A stretch of DNA of 64,000 nt from Arachis hypogaea (taxonomy: Eukaryota > Streptophyta > Magnoliopsida > Fabales > Fabaceae), in NCBI RefSeq assembly GCF_003086295.3, contig NC_092053.1:90058745-90122744 (forward strand). Reading direction: 5' to 3'. Shown here one piece after another: positions 1-9,885 of this stretch. The notes beneath the pieces are model-generated. The model was not told the DNA's origin, searched no databases, and worked only from the letters and a program-made list of their open reading frames with translations. The position numbers and the translations under genes were made by a program. Numbering within the stretch: the stretch's first letter is position 1; the number at the start of each line of letters is the position of its first letter.

Positions 1-833
1 AAGCGTATGAAGATGCTTTGTTCCTTCTGAATCTCTGCTTTCATATTGCCTACATCCAATCATGCATACTCCTTTCCATGGCAAGCTGTATGTTGGGGAT
101 TACCATCGTCAATGGCTACCATCCGTTCTCTCAGTGAAAATGGTCCAAATGCGTTGTCACCGCACGGCTAATCATCTGTCAGTTCTCACTCATGTTGGAA
201 TAGGATCCATTGATCCTTTTGCGTCTGTCACTACACCCAACACTCGCGAGTTTGAAGCTCGTCATAGTCATCCCATCCCAGATCCTACTCGGAATACCAC
301 AGACAAGGTTTAGACTTTCCGGATTTCAAGAATGTTGCCAATTGATTCTAGCCTATACCCCGAAGACTCTGATAGGAGGCTTAGAGATATGCATTCAAGC
401 TCGTTTTCATGTAGAACGGAAGTGGTTGTCAGGCACGCGTTCATAAGTGAGAATGGTGATGAGTGTCACATAATCATCACCATTCATCATGTTGAAGTGC
501 GAATGGATATCTTAGAACAAGAATAAGCTTGGATTGAATAGAAAATAATAGTACTTTGCATTAACAAATGAGGAACAGCAGAGCTTCACACCTTAATCTA
601 TGGGGTGTAGAAACTCCACCGTTGAAAATACATAAGTGAAAAAGGTCTAGGCATGGCCGAATGGCTAGCCTCCAAACGTGATCAAGAGATCAAAAGTGAT
701 ACAAAGACAGTCTCAACAATGATATAAAAATGATCCCTTAACATACAGCTTTCCATGGAAAGGAGTACGCATGATTGGATGAAGGCAATAGGAAAGCAGA
801 GATTCAGAAGGAACAAAGCATCTTCATACGCTT
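1..833. repeat. 94-bp inverted repeat arms at 1-94 and 740-833
   Basis: Bases 1-94 are the reverse complement of 740-833 with about five mismatches. For example AAGCGTATGAAGATGC at the left edge is matched by GCATCTTCATACGCTT at 818-833. The arms enclose about 645 bp of LTR sequence. The left arm may continue outside the window. Confidence 0.85.
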
Positions 834-1090
834 ATCTGAAATCCTACCAATGAATTACATAAGTATTTCTATCTTATTTTCTATTTTAATTATATTTTAA
901 TTATCAAACTCATGAACATTTGAATCCGCCTTACTGAGATTTACAAGGATGACCATAGCTTGCTTCAAGCCGACAATCTCCGCGGGATCGATCCTTACTC
1001 ACATAAGGTATTACTTGGACGACCCAGTGCACTTGCTGGTCAGCTGCACGGAGTTGTGTGAAAAGTGTGTGATCACGATTTCGTGTACCA
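1..1090 (+). mobile_element. E1: 5' LTR, 3' portion (Athila-like Ty3/Gypsy element)
   Basis: The segment ends in CA at 1090, seven bases before a sequence complementary to the 3' end of plant tRNA-Asp, which is the normal position for the end of a 5' LTR. The left end lies outside the window. It has stops in all frames and no coding potential. Its wording matches what I remember of a very common Arachis LTR, but I could not search. The final part (950-1090) contains a GGATCGATCC / CACTTGCTGG stretch equivalent to the conserved U5 end of the LTRs further right, so E1 and the right-hand array are related families. Confidence 0.7.
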
Positions 1091-1096
1091 AGATTT

Positions 1097-1115
1097 TGGC
1101 ACCGTTGCCGGGGAT
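1097..1115 (+). other. E1 primer-binding site (tRNA-Asp)
   Basis: TGGCACCGTTGCCGGGGAT is complementary, with one mismatch (A for G at position 5), to the 3' end of plant tRNA-Asp(GTC) including CCA. Athila-type retrotransposons typically use tRNA-Asp. The site sits six bases after the LTR end at 1090. Confidence 0.85.
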
Positions 1116-2034
1116 TGTTCGAGTTTGGACAACTGACGATTCATCTTGTTGCTTAGATTGGGTAATTTTATTTTAGGTTTAAGCTTTCTTATTTCAATTT
1201 TCGAAAAAAAATGAATTAATAAATATTTGTTTTCTAAAAATTCATCAAAATTTTTAAGAATAAATTCTAGAGTTTCAGAGATATATTAAAACCTGGCTGG
1301 CTGTTAAGCCATGTCTAATATTTTGGACCGAGATTTCCACTTATCTTTAGAAGAGCTTCTTTGGATTTCTCATCAATTTAGCTGTTCTATGCAATGATCT
1401 GCTAAAGCTTGGCTGACCATTGGCCATGTCTAGTGTTTTGGACCGAAGCTTTCACTGAAAGCTTGGCTGGCTAGTAAGCCATGTCTAATTCCTGGACTAG
1501 AGTTTTAGACTAACATTGCATGATTCCTGGAATTCTCATTAAGAATTTTGAATTCCTTATTTTCTTTTTCCAAATAATTTTCAAAAAAATACAAAAAAAT
1601 TAATAAAATCATAAAAACAAAAAAAAAATTTGTGTTTTTTGTTTGAGTCTAGTGTCTATTTTTAAGTTTGGTGTCTTGCATATTTTTTTAATTTTCTTGC
1701 ATTTTTCGAATATATGCATCATGTTCTTCATTGATCTTCAAGTTGTTCTTGATGATATTCCTGGGTCTGATCTTTAAATTCTCTTGTTTTGTGTCTTTTG
1801 TTGTTTCTCATATGCATTCTCAATTTGTTAGTGTCTTTGATATAAAAATTTCTAAGTTTGGTGTCTTGCATGCATTGTTTATTTGATCTTAGTTTTTCCA
1901 TGATTAGTTTCATTTTGTTGTTTCTCATCATTAAAAATTCAAAAAAAATTTCAAAATTATGTCTTTTCAAGTCAATAATATAGAGAATTGAAGATTCAGA
2001 ACATTCAGTAGAGGAATTACAGAGAAAAAGCTGG
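1116..2034 (+). mobile_element. E1 untranslated leader
   Basis: AT-rich leader between PBS and gag with no plausible ORF. It holds three diverged copies of a short phrase around GGCTGGCTGTTAAGCCATGTC (1292, 1410 and 1459), and two copies of TAAGTTTGGTGT followed by CTTGCAT (about 1664 and 1853). The latter word recurs through all elements in the window. Confidence 0.6.
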
Positions 2035-2185
2035 GCATTCAAAACGCCCAGTGAGGAAGGAAATCTGGCATTTAAACGCCAGCCAGGGTACCTGGCTGGG
2101 CGTTAAACGCCCAAAAGGGTAGTAATTTGGGCGTTAAACGCTATAATGGATACCATTCTAGGCGTTTAACGCCAGCACAGCACAA
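2035..2185. repeat. Array of GGCGTTTAACGCC-type palindromes (5' array)
   Basis: About five imperfect units of a near-perfect palindrome (GGCGTTWAACGCC), spaced 25-40 bp, each able to form a short hairpin. A second, longer array lies at 5345-5580 in the same element. Confidence 0.85.
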
Positions 2186-2858
2186 GGGAGGTAAGTTAGT
2201 TTTTAATTCAAATATTTTTCAAATTTTCAAAATTTTTAAAAATCAAATCTTTTTCAAATTTTCATAATTTTTCAAATCAAATCTTTTTCCATTTTTCTTT
2301 CACTATTTTCGAAAATCCTTGCTACCAATTAATGATTTGATTCAAAAATTTCAAGTTTGTTACTTCTTTGTTAAGAAAGGTTCAATATTTAAATTTTAGA
2401 GTCATATCTTTTAAACATTTTGTTAGCCAAGTCATTAATTTTAAAAATCAAATCTTTTTAAATTGTTTTTCAATCATATCTTCTCAATCACATCTTTTTC
2501 AAAATAATTTTCAATCATATCTTTTTGATTGCTAATTTCAAAATCTTTTTCAAAATCACTTAACCACTTTCTCACTTTTAATTTTCGAAAACAATCAACC
2601 ACTTTTTCAAAATTCCTTTTAATTATGTTTTTATTTTTTTTATTTATTTTGTTTTCGAAAATTTCCCCACCTCCTCACCCTCTTCTATTTAAGGACTAAC
2701 ACTTCTCCTCTATTAGCAATTCGGACTCTTTCCCTCTCTATAAGTTCGAATTCTCCTCTCTACCTCATCCTTCCATTCCTCTTTTCCTCTGACACCTCAA
2801 GAAATCTCTATACTGTGACATAGAGGATTCCATACTTTTTTGTTCTCTTCTCTTTCAT
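2186..2858 (+). mobile_element. E1 leader upstream of gag, with TATA-like box
   Basis: Very AT-rich, built of repeated phrases such as CAAATCTTTTTCAAA. Just before gag it becomes pyrimidine-rich. CTATTTAAGG at about 2685 is a possible TATA-like element 170 bp before the gag ATG. No ORF. Confidence 0.45.
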
Positions 2859-3816
2859 ATGAGCAGGAACAAGGACAAAGGCATTCTAGTTGAAGCTGAT
2901 CCTGAACCTGAAAGGACCTTGAAGAGAAAGCTAAGAGAAGCTAAAGCACAACTCTCTGGAGAGGACCTAAAAGAAATTTTTGAAAAAGAAAAAGACATGG
3001 CAGCCGAAAATAACGACAATGCCAACAATGCAAGGAAGATGCTTGGTGACTTCATTGCACCTTCTTCTGACTTCTGTGGAAGGAGCATCTCAATTCCTGC
3101 AATTGGAGTAAACAACTTTGAACTTAAGCCTCAATTAGTTTCTCTAATGCAGCAGAATTGTAAGTATCATGGACTTCCATTGGAAGATCCTCATCAGTTT
3201 TTAGCTGAATTCTTGCAAATTTGTGACACTATTAAGACCCATGGGGTTGACCCTGAGGTCTACAGACTTATGCTCTTCCCTTTTGCTGTAAGAGATAGAG
3301 CTAGGACATGGTTGGACTCACAACCTAAAGAAAGCCTGAACTCTTGGGAAAAGCTGGTCAATGCTTTCTTTTCCCAAAGTTCTTTTCACCTCAAAAATTG
3401 AGTAAGCTTAGAGTGGAAGTCCAAACCTTCAGACAGAAGGAAGGCGAATTCCTCTATGAAGCTTGGAAAAGATACAAGCAGTTGATCAGAAGGTGTCCTT
3501 CTGGCATGCTTTCAGAATGGAGCATCATATGCATATTCTATGATGGTCTATCTGAACTGTCCAAGATGTCATTGGACAACTCTGCTGGTGGCTCTCTTCA
3601 TCTGAAGAAGCCCAGGAACTCATTGAAATGGTTGCAAATAACAAATTCATGTACACTTCTGAAAGAAATCCTGTGAACAATGGGACAACCCAGAAGAAAG
3701 GAGTTCTAGAGATTGATACTTTGAATGCCATATTGGCTCAGAATAAAATATTGACTCAGCAAGTCAATATAATTTCTGAGTCTGTCTGGAATGCAAGCAG
3801 CAACAGGCAGTACTAA
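2859..3816 (+). pseudogene. gag: E1 gag (Athila-type capsid), frameshifted
   Basis: The retrotransposon capsid domain lies at residues 85-175 of the first reading frame, around NNFELKPQLVSLMQQ, LEDPHQFLAEF and the RTWLDS motif. The same motifs occur in the element at the right edge (62797-63714). The gene begins at ATG 2859 after a pyrimidine-rich leader. It is broken by two frameshifts. The frame open from 2859 leaves the gag alignment near 3370, the frame overlapping from 3344 carries the next part (KLRVEVQTFRQKEGEF and EAWKRYKQLIRRCP), and a third frame from about 3628 carries the end (MVANNKFMY to SILAQNK-like). It cannot make a capsid. Family assignment is secure from motif order. Confidence 0.85.
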
Positions 3817-5128
3817 AGAAGCATCTTCTGAAGAAGAAGCTTATGATCTTGAGAACCCTGCAATGGAAGAGGTGAATTACATAGGAGAACCCTATGGAAA
3901 CACCTATAATCCTTCATAGAGAAATCATCCAAATCTCACATGGAAGGACCAACAGAAGCCTTAACAAGGCTTCAACAACAATAATAGTAGAAGAAATAGG
4001 TTTAGCAATAGCAAACCTTTTCCATCATCTTCTCAGCAATAGACAGAGAATTCTGAGCAAAGTCTATCTAGCTTAGCAACCATAGTCTCTGATCTATCTA
4101 AGACCACACTAAGTTTCATGAATGAAACAAGATCCTCCATTAGAAATTTGGAGGCACAGGTGGGTTAGCTAAGTAAGAGAATTACTGAAACTCCTCTTAG
4201 CACTCTCCCAAGCAATACAGAAGAAAATTCCAAGAGAGAGTGCAAGGCCATAAACACGTCCCACATGGCCGAATGCATGGAGGAGAGAAAAGTAGTGATT
4301 TTCACTGAGGGAGACCTCAATGGACATCCACTGGCCTCCAAGGAGTTTCCTAATGAGAAACCAGAGGAATCTGAGGCTCAAATAGAGACCATAGAGATTC
4401 CACTGAACCTACTTCTGTCATTCATGAGCTCTGATGAGTATTCTTCCTCTGAAGAGGATGAAGATATTGCTGAAGAGCAAGTTTCTAAGTACCTTGGAGC
4501 AATCATGAAGCTAAATGCCAAGTTATTTGGTAATGAGACTTGGGAGGATGAACCCTCCTTGCTCACCAATGAACTGAATGACTTGATTAGGCAGACATTA
4601 CCTCAAAAGAGACAGGATCCTGGAAAATTTTCAATACCTTGTACCATAGGCAACACGACCTTTGAAAAGGCTCTGTGTGACCTTGGTTCAAGCATAAACC
4701 TCATGCCCCTCTCTGTAATAGAGAAGCTAGGAATCCTTGAGGTACAAGCTGCAAGAATCTCACTAGAGATGACAGATGATTCAAGGAAGCAGGCTTATGG
4801 ACTTGTAGAGGATGTCCTGGTAAAGGTTGAAGGCCTTTACATCCTTTCTGACTTCATAATCCTAGACACTGGGAAGAGTATGGATGAATCCATCATCCTT
4901 GGCAGACCTTTCCTAGCCACAGCAAAAGCTGTGATTGATGTTGACAGAGGAAAATTGGTCCTTCAAGTGAATGGGGAGTACCTTGTGTTTAAGGCTCAAG
5001 GATCTTCCTCTGTAACCATGGAGAGGAAGCATGAAAAGCTTCTCTCAATGCAGAGTAAAACAGAGCCCCCATATTTAAACTCTAAGTTTGGTGTTGGGAG
5101 GCCATCATCATGCTCTGAGTATCTGTGA
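3817..5128 (+). pseudogene. E1 gag-linker and retropepsin region, several stops
   Basis: The linker 3817-4264 is readable in the frame of the protease ORF, but is interrupted by four stops near 3917, 3962, 4039 and 4168. All four are single C-to-T changes of CAG or CAA codons if the matching phase is kept. An open frame from 4265 to 5128 (287 aa) carries an aspartic protease-like domain: catalytic-type DLGSSINLMP with the Asp at residue 139, and the second conserved motif ILGRPFLATA at residue 211. Athila and related plant elements have DLG where retroviruses have DTG. No reverse transcriptase or integrase follows, and the ORF ends just before the hairpin at 5177. Confidence 0.8.
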
Positions 5129-5176
5129 GGCTCCATGAGAGCCCACTGTCAAGCTATTGACATTAAAGAAGCGCTT

Positions 5177-5192
5177 GTTGGGAGGCAACCCA
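5177..5192 (+). other. Conserved hairpin after the pol-region stop
   Basis: GTTGGGAGGCAACCCAA forms a stem (TTGGG/CCCAA) around AGGCAA. The same word, usually preceded by GCGCTT, follows the last coding stop in B1, C1, B7, C2 and A. The position is constant across otherwise different elements. Function unknown. Confidence 0.7.
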
Positions 5193-5344
5193 ATTTTTAT
5201 TTATCTATGTTAAATTTCTATTTTCTATTGTTATTTTATGTTTTCTTTAGGTTGATGATCATGTGAAGTCATAAAAACAACTGAAAAAGCAAAAATAGAG
5301 TGAAAAATAGTATTAAAAATAGCACACCCTGGAGGACAATTTTA

Positions 5345-5580
5345 CTGGCGTTTAAACGCCAGTAAGGGTAGCAAAATGGGCGTTAAACGCCCAGTCTGGC
5401 ACCATTCTGGGTGTTTAACGCCAGAAAAGGGCACCAGACTGGCGTTTAACGCCAGAAAGGGGCACAAAACTGGCGTTTAACGCCAGAAAGGGGAGAAAAA
5501 CTGGCGTTTAACTCCAGAAAGGGAAGATAAGCTGGCGTTAAACGCCAGGATTGGCACTCCAAGGGGCGTTTACACACCAA
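5345..5580. repeat. Array of GGCGTTTAACGCC palindromes (3' array)
   Basis: Seven to eight units of CTGGCGTTTAACGCCAG with 8-12 bp purine-rich spacers (AAAGGGG). The period is about 26-32 bp. Each unit is a perfect or near-perfect palindrome. It lies between the protease region and ORF2. Confidence 0.9.
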
Positions 5581-5649
5581 CATGGTGCAGGGATGAGAAA
5601 TCCTTGACACCTCAGATCTGTGAACCCCACAGGATCCCCACCTACCTCA

Positions 5650-5650
5650 A

Positions 5651-5678
<28 letters not shown>
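5650..5678 (+). repeat. (CT)n microsatellite
   Basis: About 14 uninterrupted CT units inside the pyrimidine-rich leader of ORF2. A likely length-polymorphic locus. Confidence 0.95.
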
Positions 5679-5681
<3 letters not shown>

Positions 5682-5885
5682 TCCCCACCCACCATTGACC
5701 AATCACCTCAATACCTCTTCCCCAAAAACCCCTCACCTATCAAATCCTACCCTCTTCTCCATAATATCTTTACCAACCAACATCCATCCATCATAAAACC
5801 CCACCTACCTCACCATTCAAATTCAAATCCTTTCCCTCCCAAACCCAACCCCTAATACACGAACCCTCCCTTCTCTTTCCACTCC

Positions 5886-5893
5886 TATATAAA
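5886..5893 (+). promoter_or_regulatory. TATA-like box upstream of E1 ORF2
   Basis: TATATAAA follows a CT-rich tract and precedes about 190 bp of CT-rich leader before ATG 6084. This is the architecture of a plant core promoter, but it lies inside the element. An internal promoter is an inference. Expression from a spliced or full-length LTR transcript is the alternative. Confidence 0.4.
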
Positions 5894-6010
5894 CCCCTCT
5901 TCACTCCTTCATTTCCACATATCACAAACACTACTTCTTCCCCTTGGCCGAACCACTAAACCCCCTCCATCTCCTATATTTCTTCTTCTTCTACTCCCTT
6001 CTTTCTTCTT

Positions 6011-6028
6011 TTGCTCGAGGACGAGCAA
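6011..6028 (+). other. Hairpin TTGCTCG-AGGA-CGAGCAA
   Basis: Perfect 7-bp stem with a 4-base loop, followed at 6035 by TAAGTTTGGTGTGG. The same hairpin plus TAAGTTTGGTGT pair lies upstream of the 3' LTR in the elements on the right, and again inside their internal region (for example about 32645). Confidence 0.7.
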
Positions 6029-6083
6029 ACCTTCTAAGTTTGGTGTGGTAAAAGTGTTGCTTTTTGTTTTTCCATAACCACTT

Positions 6084-7133
6084 ATGGCACTTAAGGCCGG
6101 AAAAACCTCTAGAAAGAGGAAAGGGAAGGCAAAAGCTTCTACCTCCGAGTCATGGAAGATGGAGAGATTCACCTCAAAGGTCCATCAAAACCACTTCTAT
6201 GAAGTTGTGGCCAAGAAGAAGGTGATCCCTGAGGTCCTCTTCAAGCTTAAAAAGAGTGAATATCCGGAGATCCGACATGAGATTCAAAGAAGAGGTTGGG
6301 AAATTCTCACCAACCCCATTCAACAAGTCGGGATCTTAATGGTTCAAGAGTTCTATGCCAATGCATGGAGTACCAAAAACCATGATCAAAGTGTGAACCC
6401 GGACCCAAAGAATTAGCTTACAATGGTCCAGGGAAAATACTTAGATTTCAGTCCAGAAAATGTAAGGTTGGCATTTAACTTGCCAATTATGCAAGGAGAT
6501 GCATGCCCCTACACTAGAAGGGTCAACTTTGATCAAAGGTTGGACCAAGTCTTTATGGACATTTGTGTGGAAGGCGCTCAATGGAAGAGAGATTCAAGAG
6601 GAAAGCCAGTTCAACTAAGAAGGCTTGACCTCAAGCCAGTGGCTAGGGGATGGTTGGAGTTCATCCAATGCTCAATCATTCCTACTAGCAACCGGTCTGA
6701 AGTTACTATAGACCAGGCTATCATGATCCATAGCATCATGAATGGAGAGGAAGTAGAAGTTCATGAGGTTATATCCCTAGAACTCTACAAGGTGGCGGAC
6801 AAGTCCTCTACTTTGGCAAGGTTAGCCTTCCCTCATCTCATTTGTCACCTCTGTAATTCAGCTGGAATTAACATAGAGGAAGACATCCTCATTGATGAGG
6901 ACAAGCCCATCACTAAGAAAAGGATGGAGCAAACAAGAGAGCCCACTCATGGACAAGAGCATGAGGAAATTCTTCATCATGAAATCCCTGAGATGCCTCA
7001 AAGGATGCACTTTCCTCCACAAAATTATTGGCAGCAAATTAACACCTCCCTAGGAGAATTAAGTTCCAACATGGGACAACTAAGGGTGGAGCACCAAGAG
7101 CATTTCATCCTCCTCCATGAAATTAGATAAGAC
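6084..7133 (+). pseudogene. E1 ORF2: putative plant transposon protein, broken
   Basis: Opens at ATG 6084 in good context and reads 110 codons to a TAG at 6414. It continues in the same frame from 6423 to a TAA at 7128-7130, then remains open in frame until about 7240, where unrelated sequence begins. The central part (FYEVVAKKKVIPEVLFKL, GWEILTNPIQQVGILMVQEFYAN, VRLAFNLP) resembles the large plant family annotated as putative plant transposon protein domain, found as an extra ORF downstream of pol in Athila-like elements. The C-terminal part (LGELSSNMGQLRVEHQEHF) looks coiled-coil. The role of this family is unknown. The env-like label sometimes used rests on position only, and I see no signal peptide or clear membrane segment. 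Non-functional here. Confidence 0.7.
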
Positions 7134-7240
7134 CAAAGAGTCATGAGGAAGGAGCAACAAAGGCAAGGAAGAGACATTGAGGAGCTAAAGCACTCCATAA
7201 GATCTTCAAGAGGAAGAACAAGCCGCCTTCAATACAAGGT

Positions 7241-8040
7241 ATCCACTTAATATCAAGGACCTTTTTGACTTATAATAAAAATTTTAGGGGACCTATTTGA
7301 CTTTAAAACGCTGAATTTTTGATAATCAGGAAACAAAGGAGGGGATGTATCTATACCCTTAAAACGGCGTCGTTTGGCATTGTCCCAAAACGTTTGTCGT
7401 TTTAGCCACGTGTCCAAGGACTAATGTGTCTTGAGCACGACGCAAGTGGCTTTACCTGACACGTCACACCTACAACCTCCACGTAGGAGAAAGAGTGTCG
7501 TGTTAACCGGTTCAACCTGACTTGGGGACCTATATGACATATATCTAGTAATCTTGGGGACTCGGGACCTAGTTAATTTTTCTGAGGGACAAATCTGTCG
7601 GACCGCCAAATCTTTGGGGACATATTTTGGGTATTACTCTAATTTCATTAAAGAAATAAAAGAACAATAATCAATAACAATAAAGAATGGAACCAACCTG
7701 ACACGGATGTTCCATTCTTGAGGAGTTGATGGTGTAGATAAAGAGTGGTTGAGTGCAGGGAGGTCCTTCTGTACATGGAGGACAATGGCATTGATGCATG
7801 CTGCTGCTGTGTGTGGAGGACTACGGCGATTGTTGGTGCGTGGAGGATGACAGTAGCTACTGGTGTGTGGTGCCGTGGAGGAGGACGGAGAGAGAAGTGC
7901 TTCGAGGATGGGGAGAGGTCGCATCGCCGCAGGGCGTGAGTCAGAGTGCTATGAGGTGGCATCGATGGCAGAGAAGAGGGAGAAGTTTCATCGCTGTGAG
8001 AGACGCTATGGGAGTGAATAGGGAGTGGATGTTCTCAATT
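7241..8040. other. Unclassified intergenic sequence
   Basis: E1 stops at about 7240 without a 3' LTR. The following 800 bp has no convincing gene. Short direct echoes are visible: GGGGACCTATTTGAC near 7290, GGGGACCTATATGAC near 7525 and GGGGACATATTTTGG near 7616. Such words are typical of the edges of legume DNA transposons, but I could not find matching terminal inverted repeats. The 7640-8040 part has short open frames on both strands, which I regard as chance. Confidence 0.4.
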
Positions 8041-8391
8041 TTTGGGAAAAGGATAAAATGATCCTTGAGTTTTTAGTCAGTGGACACTTAAGTTCTTGAG
8101 GATTTGAAAATACATTTAAGTCTCTAATCTCCTTAAAATTTGGGCACATCAATCTTTGGGTTTAATTTGTCCCATTTTAAAAACTCTTCCGCATGTGCAT
8201 CTGTATCGGCCAGATTAGTATAACGGGAGTCACGTTTGATTTTTTTCGTTGGGTTTGACAGACCCAAGTAAACAGAGGGATTGATGTGTCTAGATTTTGA
8301 GAAATTTAGAAACTTAAATGTATTTTCAAATCTTTGAGAACTTAAATGTTTGTGGGCCAAAATTTCAAGGACCTGTTTGTCCTTTTCTCCA
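8041..8391. mobile_element. Fold-back, MITE-like element
   Basis: The left half (8041-8175) and right half (about 8240-8391) are imperfect reverse complements along most of their length. GATTTGAAAATACATTTAAGT at 8102 pairs with the block at 8308-8330, and GGGCACATCAATC pairs with GATTGATGTGTCT. The tips are AAAAGGATAAAATGATCCTTGA and the complement of the sequence ending CCTTTTCTCC. No ORF. The size and fold-back form fit a MITE or a decayed non-autonomous Mutator-type element. A TSD is not certain. Confidence 0.7.
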
Positions 8392-9148
8392 ATTATTTTT
8401 CCATTGTTGAGTTAAGTGTAATTTTTTACCATTTAGTATCTTTTCTCACATGGTTTTTTGTTGTCTCACCTAAAAAATATAAGGTAAAAAATCACATTTT
8501 ATCAAATAATTAAAAAAAAATTGAGAGAATCTATTGCCGTCTGTAGTACTAAAGAGGAAATTAAGTCATTTGGTTTGGGAGTTTTTGATTTGGGGTAGAG
8601 TGTTTTATTTAAGATTTTTTTAAAAAATGATTTGGTATATTAATGGTCAAACCAATAATCCTTAAAAAGTGTAGCTATGGGCTTTTGTTGGCCACGCTTT
8701 TAAAGTATGACAATAAAAAACACGGTTTATATCATATTCAGCTCACATTCGCTTCAAAACTAAACATAAATTATTTATACTAATAAAAAAAAGCCTTTAC
8801 GACTTAGATAAAGTAAAATTAATACAAAGTAAAATTAATACATAACACAAATTTACTATATATCCTAAACAATATAAAATTTGTATTCTCTTTTTATAGT
8901 TAACTAATTAATATACTTAATCTACTATTTCTCCTTGTTCCTACATCATTTGATTAAGATGTTTACAAGCTTTTTTAATTTGACCCCAAGTTATTATGAA
9001 AGATCACAGAGTCAAGAATCATCAATTATATAATCATTATACTACTCTAATTGATAATAAATATTTTATATTTCTTTCTTGATCATCTAGTAATTAAATC
9101 AATATATATATTCATTCAAGTACATCAAAAGGCAACTATATGATATAA
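8392..9148. other. AT-rich upstream region of the PR-1 gene
   Basis: No ORF or recognisable repeat. This is the probable promoter region of the gene at 9253. TTGACC at 8980-8985 and its opposite-strand form AGTCAA at 9010-9015 are W-box sequences, the WRKY binding core common in defence-gene promoters. Confidence 0.45.
8980..9015. promoter_or_regulatory. Pair of W-boxes upstream of PR-1
   Basis: TTGACC on the plus strand and TTGACT on the minus strand, 25 bp apart and about 135-170 bp upstream of the TATA box. WRKY factors bind such pairs in salicylate-responsive PR promoters. Relevance here is inferred from position and gene family only, since 6-base matches occur by chance. Confidence 0.35.
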
Positions 9149-9156
9149 TATAAATA
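9149..9156 (+). promoter_or_regulatory. TATA box of the PR-1 gene
   Basis: TATAAATA about 100 bp upstream of the ATG, which leaves room for a short leader as in most intronless PR-1 genes. Confidence 0.6.
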
Positions 9157-9252
9157 GATTGTACATATCCATTATTCATTACAATATTATAACAATCTAA
9201 CCCTAAACATTTCTCTACTGATATTTGGCGAGCATTGACAGAGAACAATAAA

Positions 9253-9786
9253 ATGAGAATTATGAAGATGGTAATAATAATAAATTTTGTAAGCATATTA
9301 TTGCCATTGTGCATAGTAGCTATGGTAGCTGATGAGGCAGAGTCTCCAGAAGAGTATTTGAGAGGCCACAACACTGCACGAGTAAGCGTTGGGGTTCCTC
9401 CGCTGAAGTGGGATGTGAAACTAGAAAAAATAGCTCAGAAGTTGATGAATGAATACCTCACAATCTGCCAGGGAATATTTGTGCCATCCAAGCCCTCTAT
9501 GTACGGCAAGAATCTTGCGTGGCATGTGAAACCTGAACACTATACAGCAGCAAAAGCGATAGCAGAGTGGGTGGAACAGAAAAAGTACTACGACCATAAA
9601 TCCAACTCGTGTATTGGTGGTAAGTGTGAATGCTACACTCAAGTTGTTTGGAGAGAAACTACTCATGTTGGATGCGCTAAACTTAAGTGCCCAAAGAGAC
9701 TATGCATGTTTCTTATTGGCGGGTGCACTCTTATTGGTTGTCTTTATAGTCCTAAAGGAAACGTTGAAGGCCATCGTCCTTTCTAG
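9253..9786 (+). CDS. PR-1-like secreted CAP-domain protein
   Basis: Pathogenesis-related protein 1 family: small secreted CAP-superfamily proteins that bind sterols and release a C-terminal signalling peptide. The ORF is intronless and 177 aa from ATG 9253 (a TTG lies 18 bp upstream in frame, but ATG is the natural start). Residues 1-26 form a hydrophobic signal peptide, with cleavage plausible after VAMVA. The CAP domain covers 30-170: HN at 39-40, WVEQK at 106-110, YTQVVW at 128-133 and GCAKLKC at 140-146. The C-terminus SPKGNVEGHRPF matches the PxGNxxGxxPY/F form of the CAPE peptide. All six usual cysteines have counterparts, plus about three extra. Oddities: three of the four CAP-cavity residues are changed. 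The usual His before the GEN motif is absent, GENL reads GKNL (K86), and the HYTQ His is C127, while E108 remains. So it is a divergent paralogue. It may still act through its peptide, and it is the only intact host gene here. Confidence 0.88.
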   Translation: MRIMKMVIIINFVSILLPLCIVAMVADEAESPEEYLRGHNTARVSVGVPPLKWDVKLEKIAQKLMNEYLTICQGIFVPSKPSMYGKNLAWHVKPEHYTAAKAIAEWVEQKKYYDHKSNSCIGGKCECYTQVVWRETTHVGCAKLKCPKRLCMFLIGGCTLIGCLYSPKGNVEGHRPF

Positions 9787-9879
9787 TTAATTACAACCAC
9801 TGTTCTATGCACCAATTTTTGTCTACATTTTTTGTTATACACCTTTTACTTTTCGTTAAAAAAAAAAGAAAACAATTAT

Positions 9880-9885
9880 AATAAA
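9880..9885 (+). terminator. Poly(A) signal of the PR-1 gene
   Basis: AATAAA 94 bp after the stop codon, in an AT-rich 3' region. This is a normal spacing for a plant near-upstream element. Confidence 0.5.

Noticed and set aside
1728..2042. 104-codon minus-strand frame
   Set aside because: Lies in the low-complexity E1 leader, antisense to the element, no domain.
5345..5580. Palindrome array as a CRISPR array
   Set aside because: Spacers are 8-12 bp, similar to each other, in a plant retroelement. Not CRISPR.
6084..7133. E1 ORF2 as a retroviral-type envelope gene
   Set aside because: No signal peptide, no transmembrane segment and no furin-like site visible. The plant-transposon-protein label fits better.
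7634..8061. Overlapping open frames of 64-104 codons on both strands
   Set aside because: Compositionally biased, no domain, overlapping each other. Treated as chance.
7241..8391. One large DNA transposon from 7241 to 8391
   Set aside because: The similar end words (CAAGGACCT...TTTG) are in direct, not inverted, orientation. Only the 8041-8391 fold-back is supported.
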